A DNA stretch of 64,000 bases from Algoriella xinjiangensis (lineage in GTDB: Bacteria; Bacteroidota; Bacteroidia; Flavobacteriales; Weeksellaceae), in assembly GCF_900115015.1 (NCBI RefSeq), contig NZ_FOUZ01000008.1, positions 62,001 through 126,000 of the forward strand, written 5' to 3'. Positions within the stretch are counted from its first letter, which is position 1. Each line of letters begins with the position of its first letter. The notes beneath the pieces are model-generated. The model saw only the letters and a program-made list of their open reading frames with translations. It was not told the origin of the DNA and did not search any database. The translations under genes and the position numbers were made by a program. Shown here piece by piece: positions 46,969 to 55,427 of the stretch.

Positions 46969-49054
46969 TACGTTTATAGCTTTTGTTTTTTTCAAATTCA
47001 AAAGAGGTTTTGTAATCCTCATTCAACACTATATAAGCATCGAATTTTTTTCCAGCTTTGCTTTTCATCCCTTTAAGCAGAGCCGTTTTGCCTTTATTGA
47101 CGAGGCTTTCAATATCAGCAATGCTGATTTGTAGGCCACAAACATTGCGGAACTGTACCCAGTTACAAACTTCATCAGGGCATTTAACAATCTTATCTCT
47201 AATAATCAGTTGCTGGGTTTTACATTTTGGGCAAATAAGTTGAGGCAGGTTTTCGTGGGCAATGGTAGTTTGCAACAATTCATTCGTAATAGATTTTGCA
47301 TACGTTTCCATTTCCTTTTGAAATGCTTCGGCAACAGCTTCGTTGTTTTCAATTTTCTGCAAAGCAAGTTCCCATTCGGCAGTCATAGCCACATCCGCAA
47401 TTTTTTGGTCTTTGACTAACTCATAAACCTGCAATCCTTTTTCAGTCGGGATTAAAGATTTCTTTTCCCGTTGGATATAATTTCGGGTAAACAATGTTTC
47501 AATTATTGATGCCCGTGTTGCAGGTGTGCCAATGCCTATATTTTGCAGAGCTTTACGTTCTTCTTCATTTTCTATCCCCTTTCCGGCAGTTTCCATAGCT
47601 GATAAAAGCCCAGCTTCAGTATATAATGCAGGCGGTTTAGTTTGTTTTTCCAAAACCGAGGCTTCTTTTATTTTAAGTTCATCGCCCTTTTTCAGTTCGG
47701 GTAAATCCTGCAAAGGTTCGGTGTCATCATCTGCGAAACTTCCTTTTATCGAGCGCCAACCTGGTTCGGTTATCTTACAACCTTTTGCAGTAAAATCATA
47801 ATGTATAGCTCGTAAAGCAACGTCGGTAATCTCTTTCGTACAAGCTTGAGAAATCGCTTCCAACAGTCGAAAAGCAATCATATCGTAAACTGCATTTTCT
47901 TTTGCATTTAATGCCGATGGAATTTTTTCGGTAATCAATAATGCGTGATGGTCGGTTACACGCAAATCGTTCACGATGCGTTTATTGAAACGTCCCCATT
48001 TTATTTTAGACAAGGCTTGTTTGCAGTTTTCACGGTCCTGTAATGCTCTTATAAGATTGGGGATTTCAGCCCACATATCTTCGGGAATATATTTGCTTCC
48101 GGTACGAGGATAAGTGATGAATTTCTTTTCGTAAAGGCTTTGGGCAATGTTCAGCGTTTCTTCGGCAGAAAGGTTTAGCTTTTTATTGGCTTCTTTTTGC
48201 AAACCTGTCAAGTCAAAAAGCAAAGGCGGTTGTTCCGTTACGCTTTTGATTTCTATGGACGTGACCGTTACCATATTATTGTTTCTTTCGATGGTTCTCA
48301 ATGTATCGTCTGCCAGCTTTTTATCTTCCCATTTGGTTGTGGAAACACTTTTAAAACCAATCATTTCTTTGTGATGCAACAATTGTATCTGATAATATTT
48401 CTTTATTGAGAATTTCTTGTTGTCGAGATAACGTTTGCAAATCAAGGCAAGTGTTGGTGTTTGCACTCTTCCGAGCGAATAAATCCCATTTCCTGCAACA
48501 ATGCTCAATGCCTGCGTAGCATTAATTCCTACAAGCCAATCGGCACGGCTTCTGCCTTGTGCAGATTGATACAATCCGTCAAATTCTTTTCCGTTTTTGA
48601 GGTTATCAAAACCTTGTTTAATGGCTTTTTCAGTTAATGAACTTATCCATAATCTTTGAAAAGGTTTGTTGCATTTGAGGTATTCGTAAATGTACCGAAA
48701 GATGAGTTCGCCTTCACGACCTGCATCAGTAGCTACAATAATACTATCGCACCGATTAAATACTTGCTCAATTATTTTCAATTGCTTTAATGCACCTGTA
48801 TCAGCTACATAACTTTTGTCCTTTTTTACTTTACGAACGGTTAATAAAAATGGGTTAGGAAGTATCGGAAGCGAAGCTTTCTGAAAACCTGATATTCCGT
48901 AATCTTCGGGCATTCCTAATCCAATTAGGTGTCCAAACGCCCACGTAACACAATAGCCGTTGCCTGTCAGATAGCCATCCTTTTTTTCGGAAGCACCCAA
49001 CAAGCCGGCTATTTCTCTTGCTACGCTTGGTTTTTCTGCAATTATTGCTTTCAT
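46958..49054 (-). CDS. topB: DNA topoisomerase III of conjugative element
   Basis: 698 residues. TOPRIM blocks AEKPSVAREIAGLLGA and ATDAGREGELIFRYIYEY (first 120 residues) and the active-site Tyr in KKFITYPRTGSKYIPEDM (about 310) mark a type IA enzyme. Two Cys pairs near the C-terminus (CPKCKTQ...CPDEVCNW) form a zinc finger. TopB copies of this form are standard in Bacteroidota ICEs. It follows the DUF3945 gene by 6 bp. Confidence 0.94.
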   Translation of the reverse strand: MKAIIAEKPSVAREIAGLLGASEKKDGYLTGNGYCVTWAFGHLIGLGMPEDYGISGFQKASLPILPNPFLLTVRKVKKDKSYVADTGALKQLKIIEQVFNRCDSIIVATDAGREGELIFRYIYEYLKCNKPFQRLWISSLTEKAIKQGFDNLKNGKEFDGLYQSAQGRSRADWLVGINATQALSIVAGNGIYSLGRVQTPTLALICKRYLDNKKFSIKKYYQIQLLHHKEMIGFKSVSTTKWEDKKLADDTLRTIERNNNMVTVTSIEIKSVTEQPPLLFDLTGLQKEANKKLNLSAEETLNIAQSLYEKKFITYPRTGSKYIPEDMWAEIPNLIRALQDRENCKQALSKIKWGRFNKRIVNDLRVTDHHALLITEKIPSALNAKENAVYDMIAFRLLEAISQACTKEITDVALRAIHYDFTAKGCKITEPGWRSIKGSFADDDTEPLQDLPELKKGDELKIKEASVLEKQTKPPALYTEAGLLSAMETAGKGIENEEERKALQNIGIGTPATRASIIETLFTRNYIQREKKSLIPTEKGLQVYELVKDQKIADVAMTAEWELALQKIENNEAVAEAFQKEMETYAKSITNELLQTTIAHENLPQLICPKCKTQQLIIRDKIVKCPDEVCNWVQFRNVCGLQISIADIESLVNKGKTALLKGMKSKAGKKFDAYIVLNEDYKTSFEFEKNKSYKRNGK

Positions 49055-49060
49055 AATTTA

Positions 49061-50518
49061 CTACATTTTTCTGCCTTTAGATTTAGCAGGTGCTTGAGGT
49101 TTTTCCTGTTGCTCTTGCTGTTTTTTATCTTTTGGCGTTTGTTGTTTCGGTTGCAAAGGCTCTTTGATATTCTTTGTTGCTTCATTGGTTTTACCATCCG
49201 AATTAACCGCAGTTTGCGTTTTATGAGCTTCGGTAGGTTTCGCTTGTTCTTTGAGTTTATCGGGATTTTGAAAAGAAAAATTGGTTTTGTTGGTTTCCTT
49301 ATTCAGCGTGATATAACCTTGATACGGCTTACCTTGCTTATCTGTCAAGCCATTGATGTAAATAGTCTGACCCGCTTTGAACTTATCATATTGCTCATTA
49401 TCCAATTCCTTACCTCTAAAAGTTCTCGGAACTTCCTGCAAATTATTTTGCTGATTATTTTGTCCGTTGCTTTGCGTTTGCTGATTAATATTGCCTCTAT
49501 CGAACAGAAATTCAACATAGCGTTTGTCTGCATTGAATTGAACCGTAGCTTCAAACTCAGTTCCCTTTTTAGAAATCATTCCCTCTAAATGAAGTGGTTT
49601 GCCGTCCATTAAAGTTTGTTTTTGCTCATCATTCAGTTTTATGCCTTTTATTTCATCGGGTATTTTTATGTATTCTATTTTCAGTGCAATCAATTCATTG
49701 GTTAACCTATCCACACTAATAATTGACGGAATGGTTTCGCCTGTTTTGGGGTTTTTCAAATCAACCACACGTCCCATATTTCCTGCATCCAGTAAGTTTT
49801 TCTTGTCTTCATCAGTAAACTTGTGTCCAAAGAACTCAAAGTTTAAGTTCGGTTCTTTACGGATACCGTGAATGGCGACCACTACCTTACCTTCGTCATT
49901 GTGTTGCAAGGAAAGACGGGCATCCATTCGGGTAACGGCAGTGCCGAGATTTAGGCTTACGGGTACCAATTCATTGGTTTTAAAACCTTTCAATAAAGGT
50001 TCAAGTAGGTTCATTTTTTCAAGGCGTTCTTTGCCTAATCCAAGGTTGTTCATTGTTTCCCAATCAATTTGTTCCGGCTTGTAACGGTATTCGTTATTTT
50101 CCGGTGCTTTTTGTGTTGTTTCCATATTATTTTGATTTTCTTGTTTATGTTCAGGCTCAACTTTTACTTCGTCTTTTTTCATTTGTTTTTCGCCTTTTGG
50201 AGTAGGATGATCTACCTGTTTTTGAAATTCTTTTGCTTTCTCTAAAGCTTTATCGGCTGGTACTTTGAAGAATGTAAATTTGGTAGGATCTTTTAGCTGT
50301 CTGTAAAAATTTGAGAAGAAATTAGAAATCAAATCACCATGTTTGTCCACCCGCATAAATTCGCTTTGGTTCTTTTTTGTGGGATCAACGGTTTCCATTT
50401 TTCCGTTTTTGTCGATGCTTTTTACAGCTTGGATTTTCATTTTTTCTTTATCCAGCACCAACAATATGTCCGATAATTGTTCGGGCTCTTCTTGCTTATT
50501 TGTAGTTTCTTCGCTCAT
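49061..50518 (-). CDS. DUF3945/DUF4099-type protein of conjugative elements
   Basis: 485 residues, charged, with a Gln/Lys/Glu/Pro-rich C-terminus (PLQPKQQTPKDKKQQEQQEK). Several short repeats of the form GI.L..EQ...L..GKP/GQ (IKLNDEQKQTLMDGKPLHLE and ELDNEQYDKFKAGQTIYING) fit the DUF3945 family. It is the first gene of the operon with topB, 59 bp downstream of motif B. Function unknown; probably nucleic-acid related from its partner. Confidence 0.8.
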   Translation of the reverse strand: MSEETTNKQEEPEQLSDILLVLDKEKMKIQAVKSIDKNGKMETVDPTKKNQSEFMRVDKHGDLISNFFSNFYRQLKDPTKFTFFKVPADKALEKAKEFQKQVDHPTPKGEKQMKKDEVKVEPEHKQENQNNMETTQKAPENNEYRYKPEQIDWETMNNLGLGKERLEKMNLLEPLLKGFKTNELVPVSLNLGTAVTRMDARLSLQHNDEGKVVVAIHGIRKEPNLNFEFFGHKFTDEDKKNLLDAGNMGRVVDLKNPKTGETIPSIISVDRLTNELIALKIEYIKIPDEIKGIKLNDEQKQTLMDGKPLHLEGMISKKGTEFEATVQFNADKRYVEFLFDRGNINQQTQSNGQNNQQNNLQEVPRTFRGKELDNEQYDKFKAGQTIYINGLTDKQGKPYQGYITLNKETNKTNFSFQNPDKLKEQAKPTEAHKTQTAVNSDGKTNEATKNIKEPLQPKQQTPKDKKQQEQQEKPQAPAKSKGRKM

Positions 50519-50577
50519 AATCTGAAATTTTAAGATTTCAATGCCGAAAATAAAAGAAGCGTTTACTGCATTGCACT

Positions 50578-50605
50578 AAGTGGCATTCAAAGGCAGTATT
50601 TGTCG
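50578..50605 (-). promoter_or_regulatory. Shared upstream motif B (14-bp spacer)
   Basis: Plus-strand order: AAGTGG (50578-50583), 14 bp, ATTTGTCG (50598-50605). It lies 60-87 bp upstream of the DUF3945 start, in the gap after the HTH gene. Confidence 0.6.
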
Positions 50606-50616
50606 CTTAATGGCAT

Positions 50617-50910
50617 CTATTTAGGTGTCGGAGGATTAAAACTCTCTCTTATAAATTGATGAACATCAGATAACTTATAATACAATTTTCCGCTTATCGT
50701 ATAATAAGGTAGTTTCCCGTTGGAGCGGTAACGTTGCAATGAACGATTGCTGATTTTCAGCATTTGAAGTAAATCCTGATTGTCGAGTAATTCCTCACCA
50801 TCAATATTATTTCGTTTCTTTTGAAAGTCCTCGATATTGTTGCCAAGCATATCAAGTCTGTCCATCAGGCGTTCCATCCACGCCAAAAATTCCATTCTGT
50901 CAATATTCAT
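50617..50910 (-). CDS. Excisionase-like helix-turn-helix protein
   Basis: 97 residues. Helical N-terminus (WMERLMDRLDMLGNNIEDF), then a MerR/Xis-like winged helix: LDNQDLLQMLKISNRSLQRY, SNGKLPYYTISGKLYYKLSD. This type is common next to RteC in Bacteroidota ICEs. It follows the second HTH gene by 26 bp. It may act as recombination directionality factor or as a regulator. Confidence 0.85.
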   Translation of the reverse strand: MNIDRMEFLAWMERLMDRLDMLGNNIEDFQKKRNNIDGEELLDNQDLLQMLKISNRSLQRYRSNGKLPYYTISGKLYYKLSDVHQFIRESFNPPTPK

Positions 50911-50936
50911 CGGATTATACTTTTAAGGGTTCGTAC

Positions 50937-51290
50937 CTATTTTTTATCGGTCTTTAGTTTCCTGCCTTTTTCGATATAGCTTTTGCCTTTTGCTATAAGT
51001 TCCTGTACATACTCATCACTGCTTTGTACAGCATTGGCATTGAGCATATCTTTGATAGCACCAATAGTGTAGAAGTATTGTCCATAGATTTTTGAATAAG
51101 CAATCTCACCTTTGGTACGCATACGCCATAAGGTTTTCTCGCTTATGTGTAGGTATTGGCATACCTCGTGGTTGTTGAGCCACAGGTCTTCATAATTGGT
51201 CACTTCCAATCTTTTCAGATAGTCAGCGATAGCAGTGATACGATTGTTTAGCTGATCCCACGCTTCTTCTTCAATGGTTATTATTTTCAT
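50937..51290 (-). CDS. Helix-turn-helix protein, second excisionase-like regulator
   Basis: 117 residues from ATG 51290 (MKIITIEEEAWDQLNNRI); the longer frame would cross the operator upstream. The HTH core is LWLNNHEVCQYLHISEKTLW, RMRTKGEIAYSKIYGQYFYT. It is the first gene of a two-gene operon with the other HTH protein. It differs clearly from that one in sequence, so the pair is an old duplication or two independent Xis-like proteins. Confidence 0.85.
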   Translation of the reverse strand: MKIITIEEEAWDQLNNRITAIADYLKRLEVTNYEDLWLNNHEVCQYLHISEKTLWRMRTKGEIAYSKIYGQYFYTIGAIKDMLNANAVQSSDEYVQELIAKGKSYIEKGRKLKTDKK

Positions 51291-51327
51291 TGCATAACTT
51301 TTAAAGTTTACTATGCAAAGTTGAAAA

Positions 51328-51349
51328 GAGTGGCAGAATTTGTCTGCCA
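51328..51349 (-). promoter_or_regulatory. Shared upstream motif C with 7-bp inverted repeat
   Basis: GAGTGG, 4 bp, ATTTGTC (51328-51344). In this copy the boxes merge into the perfect palindrome TGGCAGA-ATTTG-TCTGCCA (51331-51349), 40 bp before the HTH start. It is a good candidate operator. Confidence 0.65.
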
Positions 51350-51481
51350 AGCCTTGCCAATTGGTTTGGCGGTTTTTTGAAAATTTTTATAATTAGGGAA
51401 AGCCTTATCAGTAAAGGTTTTTAGGGGATTTTGATAGTTTAATAATAGTGTTTTGCAAATCTTTACCAATTGGCTGATATG
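51350..51481. other. Intergenic region between HTH operon and rteC terminator
   Basis: About 130 bp with TTGCCAATTGGTTTGGC (51354-51370) as an imperfect palindrome and a partial echo ACCAATTGG (51467-51475). No gene is visible. Confidence 0.4.
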
Positions 51482-51513
51482 GGCAAAAAAAAACAGTACA
51501 CGATGATGTACTG
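51482..51513 (-). terminator. Terminator of rteC copy 2
   Basis: Minus strand: CAGTACA-TCATCG-TGTACTG followed by nine T, 25 bp after the stop. Confidence 0.85.
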
Positions 51514-51537
51514 CTTTGAAATGATAGCTCAATTAAA

Positions 51538-52383
51538 CTAAAGGTCTTTATCCATATATTCTTCAAGAGAAAACTTAAGCTGGTCTAAAAATGAAGTTCT
51601 GGAACCACTTCGGGTTTTCATTCTATGGAAAGCGTGGTGCAGGTCGCCGAGAGGAATACGGAAAAGCATTTGAAACATCAGGCTAATTTTTCGGATACCG
51701 ATTTTTCCGTGAGAAATTACACCCGAAGCATAAAGGGCATATATCAATTCGATTATAGCATTTTTGCTGTCGGTCCAAAATATATCTTTGGAACTTTCCG
51801 GCTTTTGCAATATCACATCGGGATTTTCATCGGGATTAATTTTTGTTAGCAGATAGGTGTAGAGCAATTCATTGGAGATAATCCTTGCAGTTTTATAATC
51901 GAAGAAAGTCGAGAATTCCGGGTCTATTTCAAATACGATGCTGTTAAGCCCATCGTGGTAGTTAATGTTTCCACGTTTGAAGTAAGTATCATCACGGTCT
52001 GTCCGTCCTGAGCGGTAGTATCTGTAAAAATCCGAATTGCAGAGGTGTTCAGTGTATTCTCGCTTTAGATTTGCCAACTGTCCAGAAAAATAACAGTAAT
52101 ACATTTTACCGTTACTGACAGGGCAAGTGGTTTCAATGCGATATATCTTATTATAATAGATCAGCTTACCGAGTATTTGGGGTTTAATAGAACGAAAGAA
52201 ATGGATTTCTTCCTCATCGTTTTTAAATCCTTCCTCAGCAAGGTATTTCTTAACTGAACCTAAAAGATCTTGAAGATACAGGGTCATTTCGTAAGCCTCA
52301 TCAATCAACCTTTTGCTTTGTGATAAAATCTTCTCTTCTTTATTGTGTATCTCTAAAAGGATGTTGTCTAAAGAATATTTCAT
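51538..52383 (-). CDS. rteC: RteC-family regulator (copy 2)
   Basis: 281 residues. It shares with copy 1 the blocks EEEIHFFRSIKPQILGKLIYYN, DFYRYYRSGRTDRDDTYF and AIIELIYALYASGVISHGKI. Overall similarity is moderate, so the two are not a recent duplication. A nested palindrome lies 8-68 bp upstream. As in CTnDOT-type elements it probably controls excision functions, here the two small HTH genes downstream. Confidence 0.86.
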   Translation of the reverse strand: MKYSLDNILLEIHNKEEKILSQSKRLIDEAYEMTLYLQDLLGSVKKYLAEEGFKNDEEEIHFFRSIKPQILGKLIYYNKIYRIETTCPVSNGKMYYCYFSGQLANLKREYTEHLCNSDFYRYYRSGRTDRDDTYFKRGNINYHDGLNSIVFEIDPEFSTFFDYKTARIISNELLYTYLLTKINPDENPDVILQKPESSKDIFWTDSKNAIIELIYALYASGVISHGKIGIRKISLMFQMLFRIPLGDLHHAFHRMKTRSGSRTSFLDQLKFSLEEYMDKDL

Positions 52384-52390
52384 AGCTAAT

Positions 52391-52451
52391 AAATTTTGTG
52401 ATGCTTGCCAAATTTTAAATTTGGTTTACGCCTAATTAATTCACAAAATTT
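52391..52451. promoter_or_regulatory. Nested palindromes upstream of rteC copy 2
   Basis: Outer arms AAATTTTGTGA (52391-52401) and TCACAAAATTT (52441-52451) enclose CCAAATTT-T-AAATTTGG (52408-52424). The arrangement suggests a two-tier operator or a leader hairpin. Confidence 0.55.
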
Positions 52452-52594
52452 CAAACATTTAATGATAATAATTCCACACTTTCACCCCACTGGGGAGAAA
52501 TTTTTTCTAACGATGAAGACAAAAAAACCATCAAAATTCCTAAAAATTATAATAGTTAGGTCGTGAAAAGGAGTTTTAAATCACATAGATTTAT

Positions 52595-52703
52595 TATATT
52601 TGCTACTGATTTACAAGGAAATTGAGTAAAAATGAATGCAATGAGCACCATTACTAAATCGTTACCTGCAACGATTTCCAACAGTGTAAACCCCTCTATT
52701 TAA
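52595..52703 (+). pseudogene. Orphan 23-codon 5' gene fragment with promoter box
   Basis: TATATTTG (52595-52602) fits a -7 box and stands 29 bp before ATG 52632. The frame gives MNAMSTITKSLPATISNSVN, then PSI and a stop at 52703. It looks like the beginning of a longer mobile-element gene cut off at the island edge, but I do not recognise the parent gene. The island appears to end within about 30 bp of the next chromosomal gene. Confidence 0.4.
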
Positions 52704-52729
52704 GCTACTTTTTGCTACATTAATCTTTT

Positions 52730-53887
52730 TTATTTAAAAAAAGATAATATAAAATAACTAACAATTCCACTCAAAATACTACAAAATGTAGCAAATGCAA
52801 AACTTCCTATTACATATCGTAATAAATTTTTCTTGATAATTTCGAATGAAATTACTTCAAAATCAAATTCCATTTTGTCTTGTAAAATCAAACTTCCTGT
52901 CAACAATGATAAATAGATAATTATCGGAATCATTGGCGGAATACTTACATTGGAAAAAAAGAAGCTAATCACTTTATTTAAACGAAACATGGATGCTAAA
53001 AATATGGCTAAAAAGGTTTGAAATCCCCACAAAGGTGCTATTCCTAAAAATACGCCCAACGCAATAGATAATGCTTTTACCTTGTTGGTATCGTTACTTC
53101 CTAAAATGTCTTCTTTAAAAAAAGTTTTGATGTTTTTTTTTTTGAAACTGAACAAAAAATTTCTTGGTTTGATATAAAATATAGTCACGAAAACTAAAAA
53201 AGTATTCAGAATACTAATTCGCGTAAAATCTTTGAAAGGTCGAAAATGAGAAACTCTTTCGTTAGGATCGTACAAAATATCAATCTGAATATTGATTACA
53301 TCAATTCCTTTCCAAGCAGTTCGAACAATTATTTCAATTTCGAACTCAAATTTATTTGTCCAAAATTTCTTCGGAAGATAATTTAACGGATATAATCGAA
53401 AACCAGATTGCGTATCTTCAAGTTTAATTCCTGTCTCGAACCAAAACCAAAAGTTTGAAAATTTATTCCCAAAACTACTTTTTTTCGGAATACCATCTTG
53501 TTCCATTTGTCGACTACCAATCAATAAAACTAGCTGATTTTCTTCTAATTTAGTTACAAAATCAGGAATATCATGCGGAAAATGTTGTCCATCCGAATCT
53601 ATTGTAATCGCATATTCGTAGCCTTTAGAAATTGCATCTCTAAAACCAATTTGCAACGCATTTCCTTTTCCTTTATTCTTCTCAATTGTTAAGACAGAAA
53701 TCGATGTATATTTCTCAAGAATTGTCGCCGTTGTATCCGTAGAACCGTCGTTTATAACAATCACATTGTCCGTATACAATAAAACGCCATCAATAACCCT
53801 TTCTAAAGTTTTATGGTTATTATAGGTCGGTATTAGTACACAAATTTTTAATTTGTCTATTTTATTTCTAACAATCGAAGGTTCCAT
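52730..53887 (-). CDS. GT2 glycosyltransferase-DUF2062 fusion
   Basis: 385 residues. Residues 12-230 are a GT2 domain with LIPTYNNHKTLERVIDGVL, VINDGSTDTT and the metal-binding DSDGQHFPHDI. Residues about 265-385 form a DUF2062 membrane domain with three or four helices (ALSIALGVFLGIAPLWGFQT). It is the last gene of the pigment operon, and homologs with both domains are typical of flexirubin/aryl-polyene clusters. It probably glycosylates or otherwise places the product at the membrane; substrate unknown. Confidence 0.88.
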   Translation of the reverse strand: MEPSIVRNKIDKLKICVLIPTYNNHKTLERVIDGVLLYTDNVIVINDGSTDTTATILEKYTSISVLTIEKNKGKGNALQIGFRDAISKGYEYAITIDSDGQHFPHDIPDFVTKLEENQLVLLIGSRQMEQDGIPKKSSFGNKFSNFWFWFETGIKLEDTQSGFRLYPLNYLPKKFWTNKFEFEIEIIVRTAWKGIDVINIQIDILYDPNERVSHFRPFKDFTRISILNTFLVFVTIFYIKPRNFLFSFKKKNIKTFFKEDILGSNDTNKVKALSIALGVFLGIAPLWGFQTFLAIFLASMFRLNKVISFFFSNVSIPPMIPIIIYLSLLTGSLILQDKMEFDFEVISFEIIKKNLLRYVIGSFAFATFCSILSGIVSYFILSFFK

Positions 53888-53894
53888 TTTCAGC

Positions 53895-54377
53895 TTATTT
53901 TAGCTTTTTTAGTTGCTGTGGTGTAAAAGTATTGTACTTTTTGGCGTAGGTTTTCACTAAAGTCTGAACTTCTTTTGGTGCAGAATTATAATTATCAACA
54001 ATAAACTGTTTGTCTTGTTGGATATTTTGATTGTATTTGATGAATTTGGGTATATTTTCTTGAATAATTAAACGAATTAGACGATTTTCTACATCTTTTG
54101 AGTCGTTTTTCACTGCATCATTAATTAACGTTGCGCCATCCGTAAAATATTTTTTCTTCGTTGCTTTATCTTTTACAAAACGTGCTTTTAAAATTACAGA
54201 TGCTCCTTTATAAGCTACAATTGTTTGATTATTACCCGTATAATCGTCTAATTTATTGTACAAAATATCTACATTTTTAGCAGATTTTGCGGCATTTTCA
54301 AAATCAGTTCTTAATTCAGATAAAGTTAATCCAAAGAAAAAAGTAATTGAAAATAATATAGAAGCAAGAAATTTCAT
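53895..54377 (-). CDS. Exported hypothetical protein of the polyene cluster
   Basis: 160 residues with signal peptide (FLASILFSITFFFGLTLSE), then helical with many Lys. No family motif recognised. Its ATG overlaps the dehydratase stop by one base (TAATG) and the GT2 gene follows after 7 bp, so it is part of the operon. Probably periplasmic. Confidence 0.75.
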   Translation of the reverse strand: MKFLASILFSITFFFGLTLSELRTDFENAAKSAKNVDILYNKLDDYTGNNQTIVAYKGASVILKARFVKDKATKKKYFTDGATLINDAVKNDSKDVENRLIRLIIQENIPKFIKYNQNIQQDKQFIVDNYNSAPKEVQTLVKTYAKKYNTFTPQQLKKLK

Positions 54378-54748
54378 TAAGCTAAGATTTTAAATACTGC
54401 GCTAAATTTTAGTGCAATTGTTGTTTCAAAAAAAGAGACATTTTTAACTTTTATCTCATCATTTTCTCTCGAAATACTTAAATCTATATCCAAAATTGGG
54501 TTAATAAATGGATTAATAATTGCCATAAATTTAACATTTGAAACTTTAGACAAAAACAATTGTTTAGATTCAAAATTCTCTGTCAATTCTTTTATAATCT
54601 GTATCATACAAACGCCTGGCATAATTGGATTATTAGGAAAATGACCTTCAAAAATTTCATGAGTTGGATTTAATTCAATCTTGAATTTTATCGTATTATC
54701 ATCAATTTTATCAGTAGATTTTACGGTATATAGATTAGGAATAAGCAT
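54377..54748 (-). CDS. FabZ-like 3-hydroxyacyl-ACP dehydratase
   Basis: 123 residues of the hotdog fold. HEIFEGHFPNNPIMPGVCMI is the FabZ catalytic block with His and the PGV turn. It would dehydrate the hydroxyacyl intermediate to create the conjugated double bonds of a polyene. Its usual acidic partner (Glu after GV..E) is not clearly visible, so it may work with another subunit. Translationally coupled to the exported protein gene downstream. Confidence 0.85.
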   Translation of the reverse strand: MLIPNLYTVKSTDKIDDNTIKFKIELNPTHEIFEGHFPNNPIMPGVCMIQIIKELTENFESKQLFLSKVSNVKFMAIINPFINPILDIDLSISRENDEIKVKNVSFFETTIALKFSAVFKILA

Positions 54749-54809
54749 TTGTGATTCTTTTGTTCTACAAATATAATCTAAATTTGGCTATTTATGATTT
54801 AGATTATTA

Positions 54810-55427
54810 TTACTCTAATATCGTATTTACTTTTATTATTTCGATTGATAAATTGAAGTGATTATGCTTGATATAAATCTTTTCTGGATAATCAGTTCTA
54901 TCAGTTTCAAATTGATTAATCGTTTTTATTTTATTGTTTTTTAATCGAATTAATTCTTCAAAATAATTTGATTCATCTTTCGGATAAACTAGACTAACTT
55001 CATCAGATTTTAAAACAAAATTTGTCGAAGTTTTAAGCTCTTTATCTACTTCAAAATTCTTTTTGAAAATTAATTGTAAATCTTCTGCTAAAGTTTTCAC
55101 AACCATTTTTTTATTCAAATCTGGCATCGCATAATGCAAGGTATAATCTGTATCTGTAAGCGATAAATCAAAAAGTGTATTGCCAAAATCGGAAGTCATT
55201 ACAGCACGATGCGTTTGATTATCAATATTTTTTACGATAAAATTACCTTTCACTTCTTTTTTCATGAAAGTAATTTTAAAACGATACGTATACTCTTTAT
55301 TTACTTCGTTAAAATAAGGATTTTCAATAACTTGATTACGACTATTTTCTTGTTGTATATCTGCAATTTTATAGCTTGTACCACACGAAACAAACGCCAA
55401 CAAACTAAGGATTAAAAACCGATGCAT
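54810..55427 (-). CDS. Lipoprotein of the polyene cluster, LolB-like position
   Basis: 205 residues. The signal MHRFLILSLLAFVSCGTSYK is of lipoprotein type (Cys15). The mature chain is a beta-rich domain with alternating charged strands (YRFKITFMKKEVKGNFIVK). It follows the LolA-like gene and overlaps it by 23 bp. Size and context resemble a LolB-type lipid acceptor, but no diagnostic motif is visible. Confidence 0.75.
   Translation of the reverse strand: MHRFLILSLLAFVSCGTSYKIADIQQENSRNQVIENPYFNEVNKEYTYRFKITFMKKEVKGNFIVKNIDNQTHRAVMTSDFGNTLFDLSLTDTDYTLHYAMPDLNKKMVVKTLAEDLQLIFKKNFEVDKELKTSTNFVLKSDEVSLVYPKDESNYFEELIRLKNNKIKTINQFETDRTDYPEKIYIKHNHFNLSIEIIKVNTILE

Noticed and set aside
48929-49588. 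Long plus-strand open frame opposite topB and DUF3945 genes
   Set aside because: Composition is Phe/Leu/Arg-rich, as expected from the complement of a coding strand; both minus-strand genes are well supported.
52487-52497. CCCC-ACT-GGGG hairpin
   Set aside because: Very short stem in an intergenic region without T run or partner element; left unassigned.
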